From Colwellia sp. Arc7-635 (GTDB lineage Bacteria; Pseudomonadota; Gammaproteobacteria; Enterobacterales; Alteromonadaceae), in NCBI RefSeq assembly GCF_003971255.1, contig NZ_CP034660.1, positions 248,001 to 312,000 on the forward strand: a stretch of DNA of 64,000 bases, written 5' to 3'. The translations under genes were made by a program, and so were the position numbers. Numbering within the stretch: position 1 is the stretch's first letter; each line of letters starts with the position of its first letter. Below the pieces are notes generated by a model. It made no database searches, had not been told where the DNA came from, and saw only the letters and a list, made by a program, of their open reading frames with translations. Of this stretch, positions 16,909-27,307 are shown piece after piece.

Positions 16909-17319
16909 CTATTTTGGTGGCTTTTTATCACTGACAAATGAGCTAGGAAGTATTTCTACGCCAACCATACGACCAATTTTTATCATTATCGGTATGGTGA
17001 TAGGTGCGAAAGGTAAAATAGCAAAAACGCCGATGCCAAGGCCTTTTAATATATCGACAAATTGCTTATTGGCAATGCGCATTTCTTCAGCACTTGCATC
17101 ACGCTTAGTGTAGCGCTTGTAAATACTTAGCATGGCTTTTGTTTCGACTTTTTCCTGTGCTAGGGCTATTTTTACTTTGAGCATTTGACGTTTAATTCGC
17201 ACAATACTGCGCCTTTTACTAATACGTAAAACACGGATGGGTACTCTGTGAAAATGGCGCCAAACTCTCATTCGCGTATTCTCCCACAATAATAGCAATC
17301 GGACTAATTTATTGATCAC
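16909..17319 (-). CDS. Small protein with LETM1-like C-terminal segment
   Basis: 136 residues starting at GTG 17319. The first half is very basic (RISKRRSIVRIKRQMLKVKI) and probably helical. The second half has QFVDILKGLGIGVFAILPFA, then PITIPIMIKIGRMVGVEILPSSF. Its GxxxxxxxPFxxxxxPxxxKxG...LPSSF pattern resembles the LETM1 core of mitochondrial and bacterial LETM1-like proteins. One hydrophobic segment is likely to insert in the membrane. Function is unknown, and the LETM1 link is by eye. It converges with the four-cysteine protein gene. Confidence 0.65.
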   Translation of the reverse strand: MINKLVRLLLLWENTRMRVWRHFHRVPIRVLRISKRRSIVRIKRQMLKVKIALAQEKVETKAMLSIYKRYTKRDASAEEMRIANKQFVDILKGLGIGVFAILPFAPITIPIMIKIGRMVGVEILPSSFVSDKKPPK

Positions 17320-17679
17320 TTAGCGAGTACTAAAAGATATTATATTTTTTACTGTTTAAAAACTTATAGTTATATCTGCTAATAAATGAAGAGATTCTCA
17401 ACTTAACCTGAGGTCTAGTAATGCCCAATGTTGACTAATGAAATAGGGTTTACTTACTCTTAATGACCAAAATAACTGAGCTCAGTTAATTATATATGAC
17501 TACGCGCTTTTCGTTTTGAAAATAGCGTGTTGAAAAAATCAACGATAAAGTTCTTTGTTGTTCACGGAACATAATTTGTAACAAATGCTAGGCGTATGAC
17601 ACTGAACAGTTTTTTATATTTCGAGTAATTTGATTTATAGTTAACACAAGTTTAAAAATTAAAAATGGAAATGAGTATT
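17320..17679. other. Intergenic region upstream of ompR
   Basis: About 360 AT-rich bases between the divergent LETM1-like gene and ompR. No convincing ORF, RNA gene or long inverted repeat is visible. It must contain promoters for both directions, but I could not pick a -35/-10 pair with confidence. Confidence 0.5.
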
Positions 17680-18405
17680 ATGGGACATGAAACACCGAAA
17701 GTTTTGGTCGTAGACGATGATATGCGTTTACGTGCTTTGCTGGAAAGATATTTAGTAGAGCAAGGATTTGTTGTTCGTAGTGCTGCAAACTCTGAGCAAA
17801 TGGATCGATTACTTGAGCGCGAGAACTTCCATTTATTAGTATTAGATTTAATGCTACCAGGCGAAGATGGCCTTTCTATTTGCCGTCGTTTACGTCAAAA
17901 CTCTAACGATATTCCTATTGTAATGTTGACGGCGAAAGGGGATGAGGTTGATCGAATTATCGGTTTAGAACTTGGTGCTGATGATTATATGCCAAAACCG
18001 TTTAATCCACGTGAACTTTTAGCGCGTATAAAAGCGGTATTGCGTCGTCGTGTTCAAGAAGCGCCAGGCGCACCATCGCAAGAAGAAAATATTATCTCTT
18101 TTGGTGATTATCAACTTAACCTTGCGACACGTGAAATGCTTAAGGGCGATGTTAATATGCCACTGACGAGTGGTGAATTTGCGGTCTTAAAAGCTTTAAT
18201 TACACACCCTAGAGAGCCATTATCACGTGATAAACTCATGAACTTAGCTCGTGGTAGAGATTATTCAGCTTTAGAGCGTAGTATCGACGTTCAAGTGTCA
18301 CGTTTGCGCCGTATGCTAGAAGAAGACCCTGCTAAACCTCGTTATATACAAACGGTTTGGGGCTTAGGTTATGTTTTTGTTCCAGAAGGAAAATCAGTTG
18401 CATAA
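17680..18405 (+). CDS. ompR: Osmolarity response regulator OmpR
   Basis: 241 residues from the chosen start. The receiver domain has the acidic pair VVDDDMRLRALLERYL, the phosphoacceptor Asp in LLVLDLMLPGEDG, and Lys in ADDYMPKPFNPRELLARI. The C-terminal winged helix is OmpR/PhoB type (LTSGEFAVLKAL, SRDKLMNLARGRDYSALERS, YIQTVWGLGYVFVP). OmpR binds DNA to control porins and envelope functions after phosphorylation by EnvZ. ATGs at 17665 and 17680 are both possible. I chose 17680 because MGHETPKVLVVDDD matches the family N-terminus. envZ follows 41 bases downstream. Confidence 0.95.
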   Translation: MGHETPKVLVVDDDMRLRALLERYLVEQGFVVRSAANSEQMDRLLERENFHLLVLDLMLPGEDGLSICRRLRQNSNDIPIVMLTAKGDEVDRIIGLELGADDYMPKPFNPRELLARIKAVLRRRVQEAPGAPSQEENIISFGDYQLNLATREMLKGDVNMPLTSGEFAVLKALITHPREPLSRDKLMNLARGRDYSALERSIDVQVSRLRRMLEEDPAKPRYIQTVWGLGYVFVPEGKSVA

Positions 18406-18446
18406 TATTATCAAAGCGCTTGAATGTTGAAGGTTACTAGAGGTTT

Positions 18447-19754
18447 ATGAAAATATTACCACGTAGTGCTTTTGGTCAAACGGTACTGTTAATTGGCGTT
18501 TTATTGTTAATTAATCAGGTAGTCTCCTTTATATCAATGTCGATATATATTATTCAGCCTAATGCACAGCAAGTGAATCAGCTGCTAGCTAAGCAAGTGC
18601 GAGTTGTGTTTATTGATATTGATGATGAAGCCTTAAGCCCTGCAATGGGAGAAGCATTTCAAAGAGAGACTGGGATTGGAGTTTACCGCGAAGCAGCCGC
18701 TATGAAGCTAGGTTTACAAGATGCGGTGTATTACGCTTTTCGGTCTGATGAAATGTCGACTTTGTTGGGTGGTCCAGCAGAAGTTAGAATTTCACAAGGT
18801 GATGAATATCTTTTTTGGATACGTCCACCACAAGCGCCTAATTATTGGGTGAAAATACCTATTAATGGCTTAGAAGAAGAAAATTTTTCACCGCTTATTA
18901 TTGTGCTCATGATTCTTGGTGTGTTGAGTGTTATGGGCGGTTGGCTGTTTGTTCGACAACTCAATAGGCCTTTGGGAGCGCTACAAAATGCTGCGCATGA
19001 TGTTGGCCGCGGTGACTTTCCTGAGCCACTGACGGAGCGAGGTACAACTGAAATTGTCTCTGTTACAAGAGCTTTTAACCATATGTCTAAGGGCATCAAG
19101 CAGCTAGAAGATGATCGTAATTTATTAATGGCCGGTATATCTCATGATTTACGTACACCATTAACCCGTATTCGCTTAGCCATTGAAATGATTTCTCAAC
19201 AAGATGAATTTCTAAAGGATGGCATTGAAGGCGATATTGATGACATGAATACCATCATTGATCAGTTTATTGACTATATTCGTCATGATAGTAAAGACAA
19301 AGCAGAGTTAGACAATATTAACTCACTGATTGAAGAGGTAGTGCAGGCAGAAAGTATTGCCGATCGTGAGATTATTTTTAACGCTGAGCCTTTACCGGAA
19401 ATTCCTTTGCGCTATGTAGCGATGAAACGTGCGTTAGCAAATTTAATTCAAAATGCGCTACGCTACAGTGATGGAAAAATCACGGTAACGACTGCTTATG
19501 ATAAACGTAAAAAAGAAGTCTGTTTTTGTGTTTACGATGAAGGACCCGGCATTTTGGAATCGGATATCGAACGGTTGTTTCAACCCTTTACTCAAGGAGA
19601 TGAAGCTAGAGGAGCGGGAGGTAGTGGCTTAGGTCTAGCTATTATCAAGCGTATCGTCGACACGCATAGTGGTCGCGTTGAATTATCTAATCGAGCAGAA
19701 GGGGGGTTAAAAGCAAGCGTATTTTTACCTGCAGTTCTCGCTAATACTCATTAG
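18447..19754 (+). CDS. envZ: Osmosensor histidine kinase EnvZ
   Basis: 435 residues, near the E. coli length. It has a first transmembrane segment at about residues 10-35, a periplasmic region of about 115 residues, a second at about residues 150-170 ([19 protein letters not shown]) and then a HAMP domain. The dimerisation box holds the phosphorylated histidine in [20 protein letters not shown]. The ATPase domain has the N box ([10 protein letters not shown]), G1 (DEGPGI) and G2 ([13 protein letters not shown]). EnvZ phosphorylates and dephosphorylates OmpR in response to osmolarity. It ends at the shared terminator with pckA. Confidence 0.95.
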   Translation: MKILPRSAFGQTVLLIGVLLLINQVVSFISMSIYIIQPNAQQVNQLLAKQVRVVFIDIDDEALSPAMGEAFQRETGIGVYREAAAMKLGLQDAVYYAFRSDEMSTLLGGPAEVRISQGDEYLFWIRPPQAPNYWVKIPINGLEEENFSPLIIVLMILGVLSVMGGWLFVRQLNRPLGALQNAAHDVGRGDFPEPLTERGTTEIVSVTRAFNHMSKGIKQLEDDRNLLMAGISHDLRTPLTRIRLAIEMISQQDEFLKDGIEGDIDDMNTIIDQFIDYIRHDSKDKAELDNINSLIEEVVQAESIADREIIFNAEPLPEIPLRYVAMKRALANLIQNALRYSDGKITVTTAYDKRKKEVCFCVYDEGPGILESDIERLFQPFTQGDEARGAGGSGLGLAIIKRIVDTHSGRVELSNRAEGGLKASVFLPAVLANTH

Positions 19755-19797
19755 TAGCGCTAAAGTTAGAAAACTGCTTATTGAATCATTAGACATT

Positions 19798-19827
19798 AAA
19801 AAGCCGTCGTATATACGACGGCTTTTT
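19798..19827. terminator. Bidirectional terminator between envZ and pckA
   Basis: A near-perfect palindrome, AAAAAGCCGTCGTA followed by its complement ending GGCTTTTT, is flanked by A and T runs. It works as an intrinsic terminator on both strands, serving the convergent envZ and pckA genes. Confidence 0.92.
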
Positions 19828-19851
19828 AGTTTCAATACTCGCAGAGCCTAA

Positions 19852-21462
19852 TTATAGTTTAGGTCCAGCATCAACTAACAATTTGCCGTTGTCAGTATCA
19901 GTAAACTTATCAAAGTTATTGACAAAACGCTTAGCCAAGTCTTCAGCTTTACCCTGCCATTCTGCTGCTTCACTATAAGTATTACGTGGATCTAAGATTC
20001 CATCATCAACACCTTCAATGCTGGTTGGAATATCTAAATTGAATAATGGTAAAACTTCTGTTTCGGCATTATCAATTGAACCATCCAAAATTGCATCGAT
20101 GATGGCACGTGTATCTTTAATTGAAATACGTTTACCTGTTCCGTTCCAGCCCGTGTTAACTAAATAAGCTTCAGCACCAACTGCTTGCATACGTTTACGA
20201 AGTACTTCAGCGTATTGTGTTGGGTGTAAGCTTAGGAATGCAGCACCAAAACAGCTTGAGAACGTTGGTGTTGGCTCAGTAATACCACGCTCAGTACCAG
20301 CAAGTTTCGCAGTGAAACCTGACAAGAAGTAATATTCTGTTTGTGCAGGTGTTAATTTTGCAACAGGAGGTAATACACCAAAAGCATCAGCCGTTAAGAA
20401 AATAACTTTTTTCGCATGACCAGCACGAGAAACTGGTTTTACAATATTATCAATATGATGAATAGGGTATGAAACACGTGTGTTTTCAGTGTTTGAACCG
20501 TCATCAAAATCAATTTCACCTTTTTCGTTAACCACGACATTTTCTAGTAAGGCGTCACGGCGGATAGCATTGTAAATGTCAGGTTCATTTTCTTTACTTA
20601 AGTTGATGGTTTTTGCGTAACAGCCACCTTCAAAGTTGAAAACACCATTTTCATCCCAGCCATGTTCATCATCACCGATAAGTTGGCGTTTAGGATCTGT
20701 TGATAATGTTGTTTTACCGGTACCTGAAAGGCCAAAGAAAATAGCAGTGTCGCCATCTTTGCCAACGTTAGCGCTACAATGCATAGAAGCTATGCCTTTT
20801 AGCGGTAACAAGTAGTTCATCATTGAGAACATACCTTTTTTCATTTCGCCGCCGTACCAAGTGCCACCAATAAGTTGCATTTTCTCGGTTAAGTTGAAAG
20901 CGACAAAATTTTCTGAATTTAAGCCTTGTTCTTTCCAGTTAGGATTGGTTGTTTTGGCACCGTTCATAACGATGAAATCAGGTTCGTAAGTTTTTAGCTC
21001 TTCATCACTTGGACGAATAAACATATTTTTAACAAAGTGAGCCTGCCAAGCAACTTCCGTAATAAAGCGAACTTTTAAGCGAGTGGCATCATCAGCACCA
21101 CAGTAGGTATCAACAACAAATAAACGTTTACCTGATAACTGCTCAGTAACTAAACCTTTCAGGCTAGACCAAGTTTCTTGCGTCATAGGTTTGTTGTCAT
21201 TTTTTCCTTGATCAGACCACCAAACGGTATCACGAGAAGTGTCATCACGAACAATATACTTATCTTTTGGAGAGCGACCAGTGAAAATACCTGTGTCTAC
21301 TGAAACCGCGCCAAGTTCGGTGACAACGCCTTTATCAAATCCTGAGAGGTCAGATCTTGTTTCCTCAGCGAAAAGTAACTCATAAGACGGATTGTAAACG
21401 ACCTCAGTAACATCTGTGATGCCGTATGAAGATAAATCGATTGAGTTTTCTAAAGCTGCCAT
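19852..21462 (-). CDS. pckA: Phosphoenolpyruvate carboxykinase (ATP)
   Basis: 536 residues, matching the ATP-dependent PEPCK family. Visible motifs are [12 protein letters not shown], the substrate/metal segment [14 protein letters not shown], the P-loop [13 protein letters not shown], the kinase-2 region [13 protein letters not shown] and the adenine/specificity region [11 protein letters not shown]. It decarboxylates oxaloacetate to PEP with ATP, the entry to gluconeogenesis, in the cytoplasm. It is monocistronic, with a long AT-rich 5' region of about 390 bases that could carry regulatory sites. Confidence 0.97.
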   Translation of the reverse strand: MAALENSIDLSSYGITDVTEVVYNPSYELLFAEETRSDLSGFDKGVVTELGAVSVDTGIFTGRSPKDKYIVRDDTSRDTVWWSDQGKNDNKPMTQETWSSLKGLVTEQLSGKRLFVVDTYCGADDATRLKVRFITEVAWQAHFVKNMFIRPSDEELKTYEPDFIVMNGAKTTNPNWKEQGLNSENFVAFNLTEKMQLIGGTWYGGEMKKGMFSMMNYLLPLKGIASMHCSANVGKDGDTAIFFGLSGTGKTTLSTDPKRQLIGDDEHGWDENGVFNFEGGCYAKTINLSKENEPDIYNAIRRDALLENVVVNEKGEIDFDDGSNTENTRVSYPIHHIDNIVKPVSRAGHAKKVIFLTADAFGVLPPVAKLTPAQTEYYFLSGFTAKLAGTERGITEPTPTFSSCFGAAFLSLHPTQYAEVLRKRMQAVGAEAYLVNTGWNGTGKRISIKDTRAIIDAILDGSIDNAETEVLPLFNLDIPTSIEGVDDGILDPRNTYSEAAEWQGKAEDLAKRFVNNFDKFTDTDNGKLLVDAGPKL

Positions 21463-21854
21463 TGCGAATTCGCTCCTAAAAGTATGACGATTTTTAAATG
21501 ATTAGTTTCGGTGTTCCGATTTTGGAAGGCAATTTTAGGCGATCATTGAGCAAAACGAAAGTTTTTTTTCTTTCGTTGTGAAAGTTTTCATATTAACTTT
21601 CATTATTTCGCAGCATAGATTTTTATGATCGTAATGCTTAGTCATAATAACGAGGTAGATTTAATTTAAAACCTATAACTATTTTCAATTAAAACAGCAT
21701 GTTGGGTTTTTTATTTAGTTGACTACTTGGTCAACTAAATTGCTTGGTTATGAGTGGAGAAAAACAAAAAAATATTTTAAAATTCTGTCTAAATAGTGCG
21801 AATGAAACTAATTTTTTCATTCGCATACTTATCTAACGAAACTTATGGGGGGTA
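21463..21854. other. Intergenic region between mrcA and pckA with two perfect inverted repeats
   Basis: No gene is seen. Two hairpins are clear. TGCGAATGAAA (21797-21807) pairs with TTTCATTCGCA (21815-21825) and lies about 30 bases past the mrcA stop, so it may stabilise or end that transcript. ATTTAGTTGAC (21713-21723) pairs with GTCAACTAAAT (21730-21740) about 250 bases upstream of the pckA start. Neither is followed by a strong T run on the transcribed strand, so they are not textbook terminators. The second could be an operator. Confidence 0.55.
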
Positions 21855-24392
21855 TTAATCAAATATTCCGTCTTCGTTAGGTGCTATTGAATTATCACCA
21901 TCTAAAATTTCACTACTGACATCATGACTAATATATTCCGTTGGCGCAGTACCTAATTCGAAATATTCAAATTGGCTCGTTTTGTCTGTTTTTGTTGTTA
22001 ACTTTCCTGATGCTTTGTCGATTCGGACTGACATTAATGCTTCGGGTTGTTCAAAAGGTTCAATGGGGAGGTCTGCGAGTGCCACCTTCATAAAATTAAT
22101 CCATGGAGGTTGTGCTGACTTCGCGCCGAACTCCTTACCGGTGATCTGATCTTTACCTAAGTTGCTATTATAAGTTGTTTGACCAAGGTTGCGGCTGGGA
22201 TCATCAAAGCCAATCCAAGATGTGGTGACAATTCTACGGCTATAACCAGAGAACCAAGCATCTTTAGCCTGATTGGTTGTGCCTGTTTTACCCGCGATAT
22301 CTCTACGCTTAAGTGAACGAGCTCGAAACCCGGTACCTTGCCAAAATGGTTTAATATTCCAATCGGCACCCCAAATCGCAGAATTAAGTGCTTCAGTGAT
22401 CAAAAATGCATTTTGTGCACTTATAACCCGCTCAGCTTTATTAATGATTACTGGCTGAACTTCACTTTCGTTGAAGGCATCCATTTCTTCACTGTCATCA
22501 TAGGGGAGCTCTGCTGCTGCCATTACATCTTCACAGCTATCACAGGCGATTGCAGGATTAGCCTGAAAGATCACGTTACCAAATGAGTCTTCAATACGTT
22601 CGATTAAATAAGGTTCTATTAAAAATCCGCCATTAGCGAATGTTGCAAAACCTGTGGCTACTTCTATTGGTGTTAAAGATGCTGACCCTAGCGCTAAAGA
22701 TTCGTTACGTGGTAGATCATCAGGATCAAAACCGAATGAGGCTAAATAAGGAATAACTTTATCTAAACCGACATCCCTGAGTAAACGAACAGCTATAACA
22801 TTTTTTGACTGTGCTAAGCCTAAACGTAAGCGAATTTCACCATTATATGTTGGTGGAGAGTTCTTTGGACGCCAAACGACCCCTGTACTTCTATCCCATT
22901 GATTAATTGGGGCATCATTAACTATCGAGGCTAATGTATAGCCGCTATCAAGCGCTGCTGAGTATATAAATGGTTTAATGTTAGAACCAACTTGTCGTTT
23001 CGCTTGTGTGACACGATTAAATTGACTTTGCGTAAAACTGAAACCACCCACAGCTGCTTTTATGGCACCATTATCGGTTGCTAAGGAAATCAGTGCTGAG
23101 CTAACATCAGGTAACTGGCTTAGACGATAACCTGTCTCAGAAGAAGCTACCATCACCACATCACCTACTTTCATAATCTCATTGGCGGTTGTTGGAGGTG
23201 CTGCTTGTTTATCATCGTTAAAATAGGCACGTGCCCATGATAGACCATCCCACGCTATATTTTCGTTACGACCATCTTCTAGTGTTATTTGTGCCGACTG
23301 CTCGGCCACAGCTGTTACAACGGCAGGTACAATAGAATGATAACTAGGCAACGAAGCTAGCACTTCTGCTATTTCTGCTTGAGTTATTGGTTCAATGTCA
23401 CCATCAGTTGTATCATCTGGACGTAAACTGCTGAGAGGGCCACGATAACCGTGGCGTTGATCGTAGGTAAAAACATTATTAATAACAACTTGCTGAGCAG
23501 CGTACTGTAGCTTTGATGGTACGGTAGTAAAAACCTTATAGCCGCCAGTATAAGCAGCTTCTTTGCCAAAACGGTCGATCATTTCTTGATGGGCCATCTC
23601 TGCTATATATGGAGCACTTAATTCTATTTCAGCACCATGTTTTTCAGCTGTTATTGGTTCTTTATTCGCGGCAGCTAGCTCTTCTGCGGTTATATAATCT
23701 GCACTATACATGCGTTGCAATACTACAGTGCGACGTTGTAATGCTCGATCAGGACGACTGATTGGATTCATCGTAGAAGGTGCCTTGGGTAATCCAGCCA
23801 ACACAGCTATTTGCGCTAATGTTAAATCCTTCACATCTTTACCATAATAAACTTGAGCAGCAGCACCAAAACCAAAAGAGCGATGCCCTAAAGAAATTTT
23901 GTTCATGTAGAGTGTTAATATTTCGTCTTTTGTTAACAGGCTCTCAATATGGAACGATATGAAGATCTCGCGAATCTTACGTACATAAGTTTGCTCTCGA
24001 GATAAAAAGAAATTTCGTGCAACTTGCATGGTGATGGTACTTGCACCACCTTTGTTTTGTCCCATTATCTGACCTAAGACAGCACGACCCATACCAATGG
24101 GGTCAACACCAAAATGCAGGTAGAAGCGATCATCTTCAGTCGCTAATATGGCATTAATTAGTTGTTGTGGCATTTCATCCAATGTTAACGGAATGCGCTT
24201 TTTTTCACCAAATTGGGAAATTAGCTTGCCATCAGCACTAAATATTTGCATTGGCGTTTGCCACTGAAGATCTCTGAGGGAGTCTACACTCGGTAAACTT
24301 GAGCGCATTGATAAGTAAACTCCGGCTAGCGCCAAAATTCCAATAAATATCAATAAAACGCCTGCTTTTAATAGTTTATTTATAGAAAACAC
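21855..24392 (-). CDS. mrcA: Penicillin-binding protein 1A
   Basis: 845 residues, the class A bifunctional PBP size. An N-terminal membrane anchor (LLKAGVLLIFIGILALAGVY) precedes the GT51 glycosyltransferase domain with ATEDDRFYLHFGVDPIG, KGGASTITMQVARN and LTKDEILTLYMNKI. After an OB-like insert, the transpeptidase domain shows the serine motif RQVGSNIKPFIYSAA, SKN in LAQSKNVIAVRLL, and IAGKTGTTNQAKDAWF. It polymerises and cross-links peptidoglycan in the periplasm. It is divergent from pilM across 131 bases, the usual arrangement in gammaproteobacteria. Confidence 0.96.
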   Translation of the reverse strand: MFSINKLLKAGVLLIFIGILALAGVYLSMRSSLPSVDSLRDLQWQTPMQIFSADGKLISQFGEKKRIPLTLDEMPQQLINAILATEDDRFYLHFGVDPIGMGRAVLGQIMGQNKGGASTITMQVARNFFLSREQTYVRKIREIFISFHIESLLTKDEILTLYMNKISLGHRSFGFGAAAQVYYGKDVKDLTLAQIAVLAGLPKAPSTMNPISRPDRALQRRTVVLQRMYSADYITAEELAAANKEPITAEKHGAEIELSAPYIAEMAHQEMIDRFGKEAAYTGGYKVFTTVPSKLQYAAQQVVINNVFTYDQRHGYRGPLSSLRPDDTTDGDIEPITQAEIAEVLASLPSYHSIVPAVVTAVAEQSAQITLEDGRNENIAWDGLSWARAYFNDDKQAAPPTTANEIMKVGDVVMVASSETGYRLSQLPDVSSALISLATDNGAIKAAVGGFSFTQSQFNRVTQAKRQVGSNIKPFIYSAALDSGYTLASIVNDAPINQWDRSTGVVWRPKNSPPTYNGEIRLRLGLAQSKNVIAVRLLRDVGLDKVIPYLASFGFDPDDLPRNESLALGSASLTPIEVATGFATFANGGFLIEPYLIERIEDSFGNVIFQANPAIACDSCEDVMAAAELPYDDSEEMDAFNESEVQPVIINKAERVISAQNAFLITEALNSAIWGADWNIKPFWQGTGFRARSLKRRDIAGKTGTTNQAKDAWFSGYSRRIVTTSWIGFDDPSRNLGQTTYNSNLGKDQITGKEFGAKSAQPPWINFMKVALADLPIEPFEQPEALMSVRIDKASGKLTTKTDKTSQFEYFELGTAPTEYISHDVSSEILDGDNSIAPNEDGIFD

Positions 24393-24523
24393 AAGAAAAT
24401 GCTCAATAAGGGTGATAGATTTGACGTAATAGTACTAGTATATCCTGTAAAAGCATGTAATAAATGTATTTATACAAATTTTATGCCTAATATAATAATA
24501 ATAAAATGTTCTGGTAGGGCTCT

Positions 24524-25603
24524 ATGTTAAGTCGTCTATTGAAGAAAAAGACTGCATTAATGGTCGGAATTGATATTGGTTCCCACTCTATTAAAGCTGT
24601 TTTATTGAGCCAGAATGAAGCTGGCTATGTACTTGAAACTATTGCAATTGAATCTATGCCTAGAGGGGTAATTGTCGATAGAGAGATACAGGATATTGAC
24701 GCTGTTGGTAAAATAGTTGCGAGAATTAGAAAGAAAATCACTTCATCTGTAGTTCATGCTGCATCGGCCGTTTCAGGCCAAACCGTTATCACAAAAATAA
24801 TTTATATGGATGTGGCCTTGAATGAGCAAGAATTAGCGAGCCAAATAGAAATTGAAGCTGATAGCTTGATCCCATATCCCCTTGATGAAGTCAGTTTAGA
24901 TTTTGAATCACTTGATATCAATGAGTCTGATCCAAGTAAAATTAATGTTTTATTAAGTGCTGCCCGCACAGAGTCGGTTGAAGCGAGAGTCGCGGTATTA
25001 GAAACGGGTGGTTTTGAAGCTAAAGTGATTGACGTTGAGTCTTATGCTATCAGCCGGGCCTATGATCTAATTTTAAAGCAATTACCTAATGATGCTGCCA
25101 ATAAAGTTATCGCTACTGTCGATTTAGGCGCTACGATGACACTGTTCTCAGTGACAGAAGCAAGTAAGCATATTTATAGTCGAGATCAATTGTTTGGTGG
25201 TGAGCAATATACTCGCTCGATTATTTCTTATTATAATAAATCGTTTGAAGAAGCAGAATTAGCGAAATTAACGGGTGATTTACCACCTAACTATACTTTT
25301 GAAGTGTTGGCTCCTTTTCATACCATATTAGTGCAACAAATCAGACGTGCTATTCAAATGTTTCTTACAACGAGCGGCAAAGAGAAAATTGATTACCTGG
25401 TTATTTCAGGCGGTAGTGCTTTAGTGGAAGGTGTTGCACAATTACTAACAGAAGAATTAGGTATTCATACGGTTATTGCTGACCCTTTCTCTGGTATGGA
25501 AATTTCTAGTAATATTGATCAAGCAGAACTAGCCAGAACAGCACCCCGTTTTATGGTAGCTGCTGGTTTAGCATTAAGGAGTTTTGTTCCGTGGCATATA
25601 TAA
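24524..25603 (+). CDS. pilM: Type IV pilus inner-membrane platform protein PilM
   Basis: 359 residues with an actin/FtsA-like ATPase fold: VGIDIGSHSIKAVLLSQ (phosphate 1), ATVDLGATMTLFSV (phosphate 2) and YLVISGGSALVEGVAQLL (adenosine motif). PilM is cytoplasmic and binds the short N-terminal tail of PilN, linking the pilus motor with the alignment subcomplex. Its 3' end overlaps pilN by 13 bases, so pilM to pilQ form one translationally coupled operon. Confidence 0.96.
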   Translation: MLSRLLKKKTALMVGIDIGSHSIKAVLLSQNEAGYVLETIAIESMPRGVIVDREIQDIDAVGKIVARIRKKITSSVVHAASAVSGQTVITKIIYMDVALNEQELASQIEIEADSLIPYPLDEVSLDFESLDINESDPSKINVLLSAARTESVEARVAVLETGGFEAKVIDVESYAISRAYDLILKQLPNDAANKVIATVDLGATMTLFSVTEASKHIYSRDQLFGGEQYTRSIISYYNKSFEEAELAKLTGDLPPNYTFEVLAPFHTILVQQIRRAIQMFLTTSGKEKIDYLVISGGSALVEGVAQLLTEELGIHTVIADPFSGMEISSNIDQAELARTAPRFMVAAGLALRSFVPWHI

Positions 25604-26169
25604 ATCTCTTACCATGGCGTGAAGAAGCTGAAAAAGCGAAGCAGCGAGCCTATTTCACTGTGCTTACAGCTGTAGCGATGGCTGCATTTGCTATTGTTTT
25701 TTTTATGAACCAGTATTATCAGATGCGTATCGATGGTCAAAATACACGTAATCAGTTTTTAAAAAATGAGATTCAACAATTAGATTTACGTATCACTAAG
25801 ATCAAAGCGCTCAATGAAAAGAAAAAAGAGCTACAAAAGCGTACTTACGTTATTGAGCAGCTGCAACGTAGCCGTAATGTAGGTACACAGGTGCTAGATG
25901 AAATTGCGAAAGTTGTGCCTAATGGTGTTTATCTTACTCGCTTGGAAAAACAAGATAATAGTTTGAATATCACCGGAAAAAGTGAATCTAATAATCATTT
26001 ATCTAATATGATCAGAGAGATAGAACGATCAGATTTATTTGAAGACGCTATATTAGAGTCGATAACTTCAAATGACGCGAAAAGTAAATTATTAAGTGAC
26101 TTTAAAATGCGCGTACACATTAAAAGCTTGATTAGCTTAAATAATACGACCGATAAAGGAACGCCATAA
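25591..26169 (+). CDS. pilN: Type IV pilus assembly protein PilN
   Basis: 192 residues. The first residues (MAYINLLPWREE) are the INLLPWR motif that docks in PilM. One membrane segment (TVLTAVAMAAFAIVFFMNQY) is followed by a coiled coil and a periplasmic ferredoxin-like domain. PilN pairs with PilO in the inner membrane. The stop overlaps the pilO start by one base. Confidence 0.96.
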   Translation: MAYINLLPWREEAEKAKQRAYFTVLTAVAMAAFAIVFFMNQYYQMRIDGQNTRNQFLKNEIQQLDLRITKIKALNEKKKELQKRTYVIEQLQRSRNVGTQVLDEIAKVVPNGVYLTRLEKQDNSLNITGKSESNNHLSNMIREIERSDLFEDAILESITSNDAKSKLLSDFKMRVHIKSLISLNNTTDKGTP

Positions 26170-26777
26170 TGAATTTTGATTTATCAGAATTTACGGAGCA
26201 ATTTAATGGTTTAGAGCTTGATAATATCGGTCAGTGGCCAAAAGCGGCAAAAATTTTGTTATCAATATTTCTGATTGTTTTGGTTTTAGGCTTAGGCTAT
26301 GTCCTTATGATTAGCGATCAAATCAAACAACTTGAGCGGGTGACCGCAGAAGAAGCGACTTTAAAGCAGCAGCATCAAGCTAAATATCATGTTGCGGCAA
26401 ATTTGGAATTATTTGAACAGCAAATGATTGAGGCCGAAGCGACATTTGCTAACCAATTAAAAAGCTTACCAGAAAGTCATGAGACTCCCGGCTTATTAGA
26501 TGATATTACTTTTGTCGGTACCACCACTGGGCTTGATTTCGTTAAGTTAAACTGGCAACCAGAAATAGAAAAAGAGATTTATATCGAGTTACCGATAGAT
26601 ATTGAAGTGCTGGGTTCTTATCATGAGTTTGGTCAATTTGTCAGTAGAATTGCTGGCTTACCACGGATAGTAACACTACATGATTTTGATATTAATTTAC
26701 AAAAGCAAGCTTCTGGAGACTTAAAGTTAAAGCTGCAAGCTAAGACCTATCGTTATCGGGAGGCGAACGAAAAATGA
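26169..26777 (+). CDS. pilO: Type IV pilus assembly protein PilO
   Basis: 202 residues. A short cytoplasmic region containing LDNIGQWPKAAKI leads into the membrane segment ILLSIFLIVLVLGLGYVLMI. A coiled coil (LERVTAEEATLKQQHQAKYH) and a ferredoxin-like periplasmic domain follow. It forms heterodimers with PilN and contacts lipoprotein PilP. It overlaps pilP by four bases (ATGA). Confidence 0.95.
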   Translation: MNFDLSEFTEQFNGLELDNIGQWPKAAKILLSIFLIVLVLGLGYVLMISDQIKQLERVTAEEATLKQQHQAKYHVAANLELFEQQMIEAEATFANQLKSLPESHETPGLLDDITFVGTTTGLDFVKLNWQPEIEKEIYIELPIDIEVLGSYHEFGQFVSRIAGLPRIVTLHDFDINLQKQASGDLKLKLQAKTYRYREANEK

Positions 26778-27307
26778 AAAATTTAGCGATATTGATTGTT
26801 GCATTATTGACGGGTTGCTATGACGATACTAGCGATCTTAAATTGCACATTGCAGAGGTCCAAGCTAACGTTAAAAGTACTATAGAGCCGATGCCGACCG
26901 TAGCAGTTTTTGACCATTTTGATTATTCAGCACAAACACTCCGTAGCCCTTTTGATGCACCAAAACCAGAAGCTATACAAGAAAAAATTCAGCAAATGTC
27001 GGGTTGTTTAAGCCCCGATCCTCGTCGAAGAAAACAACCATTAGAAAAGTTCTCACTCAGCGATTTAGTGATGCGTGGTACTTTAGGTGAACTTGGTATT
27101 ACTTGGGCTTTACTTGAGGCCTCAGACGCGACTTTATATCGAGTCGCTGTTGGTAGTTATATCGGTTTATATAATGGCCGAATCACTACGGTGAGCCAAG
27201 AGCAGGTTAAAGTATTAGAGTTGATTCCTGATGGTGGAGGCTGTTGGGTGGAGCGTGAGACTGTCGTTACCATGACACAGGCAAGTGTAGAGGGGCAAAA
27301 TAAGTAA
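26774..27307 (+). CDS. pilP: Type IV pilus lipoprotein PilP
   Basis: 177 residues. The lipoprotein signal peptide ends in a lipobox (IVALLTGCYDD) that puts Cys near residue 15 as the lipidated residue. The mature part has the PilP beta-sandwich segment with LEKFSLSDLVMRGTLG and VAVGSYIGLYNGRI. It links the PilNO inner-membrane complex to the PilQ secretin. The last base of its stop codon is the first base of the pilQ start codon. Confidence 0.94.
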   Translation: MKNLAILIVALLTGCYDDTSDLKLHIAEVQANVKSTIEPMPTVAVFDHFDYSAQTLRSPFDAPKPEAIQEKIQQMSGCLSPDPRRRKQPLEKFSLSDLVMRGTLGELGITWALLEASDATLYRVAVGSYIGLYNGRITTVSQEQVKVLELIPDGGGCWVERETVVTMTQASVEGQNK

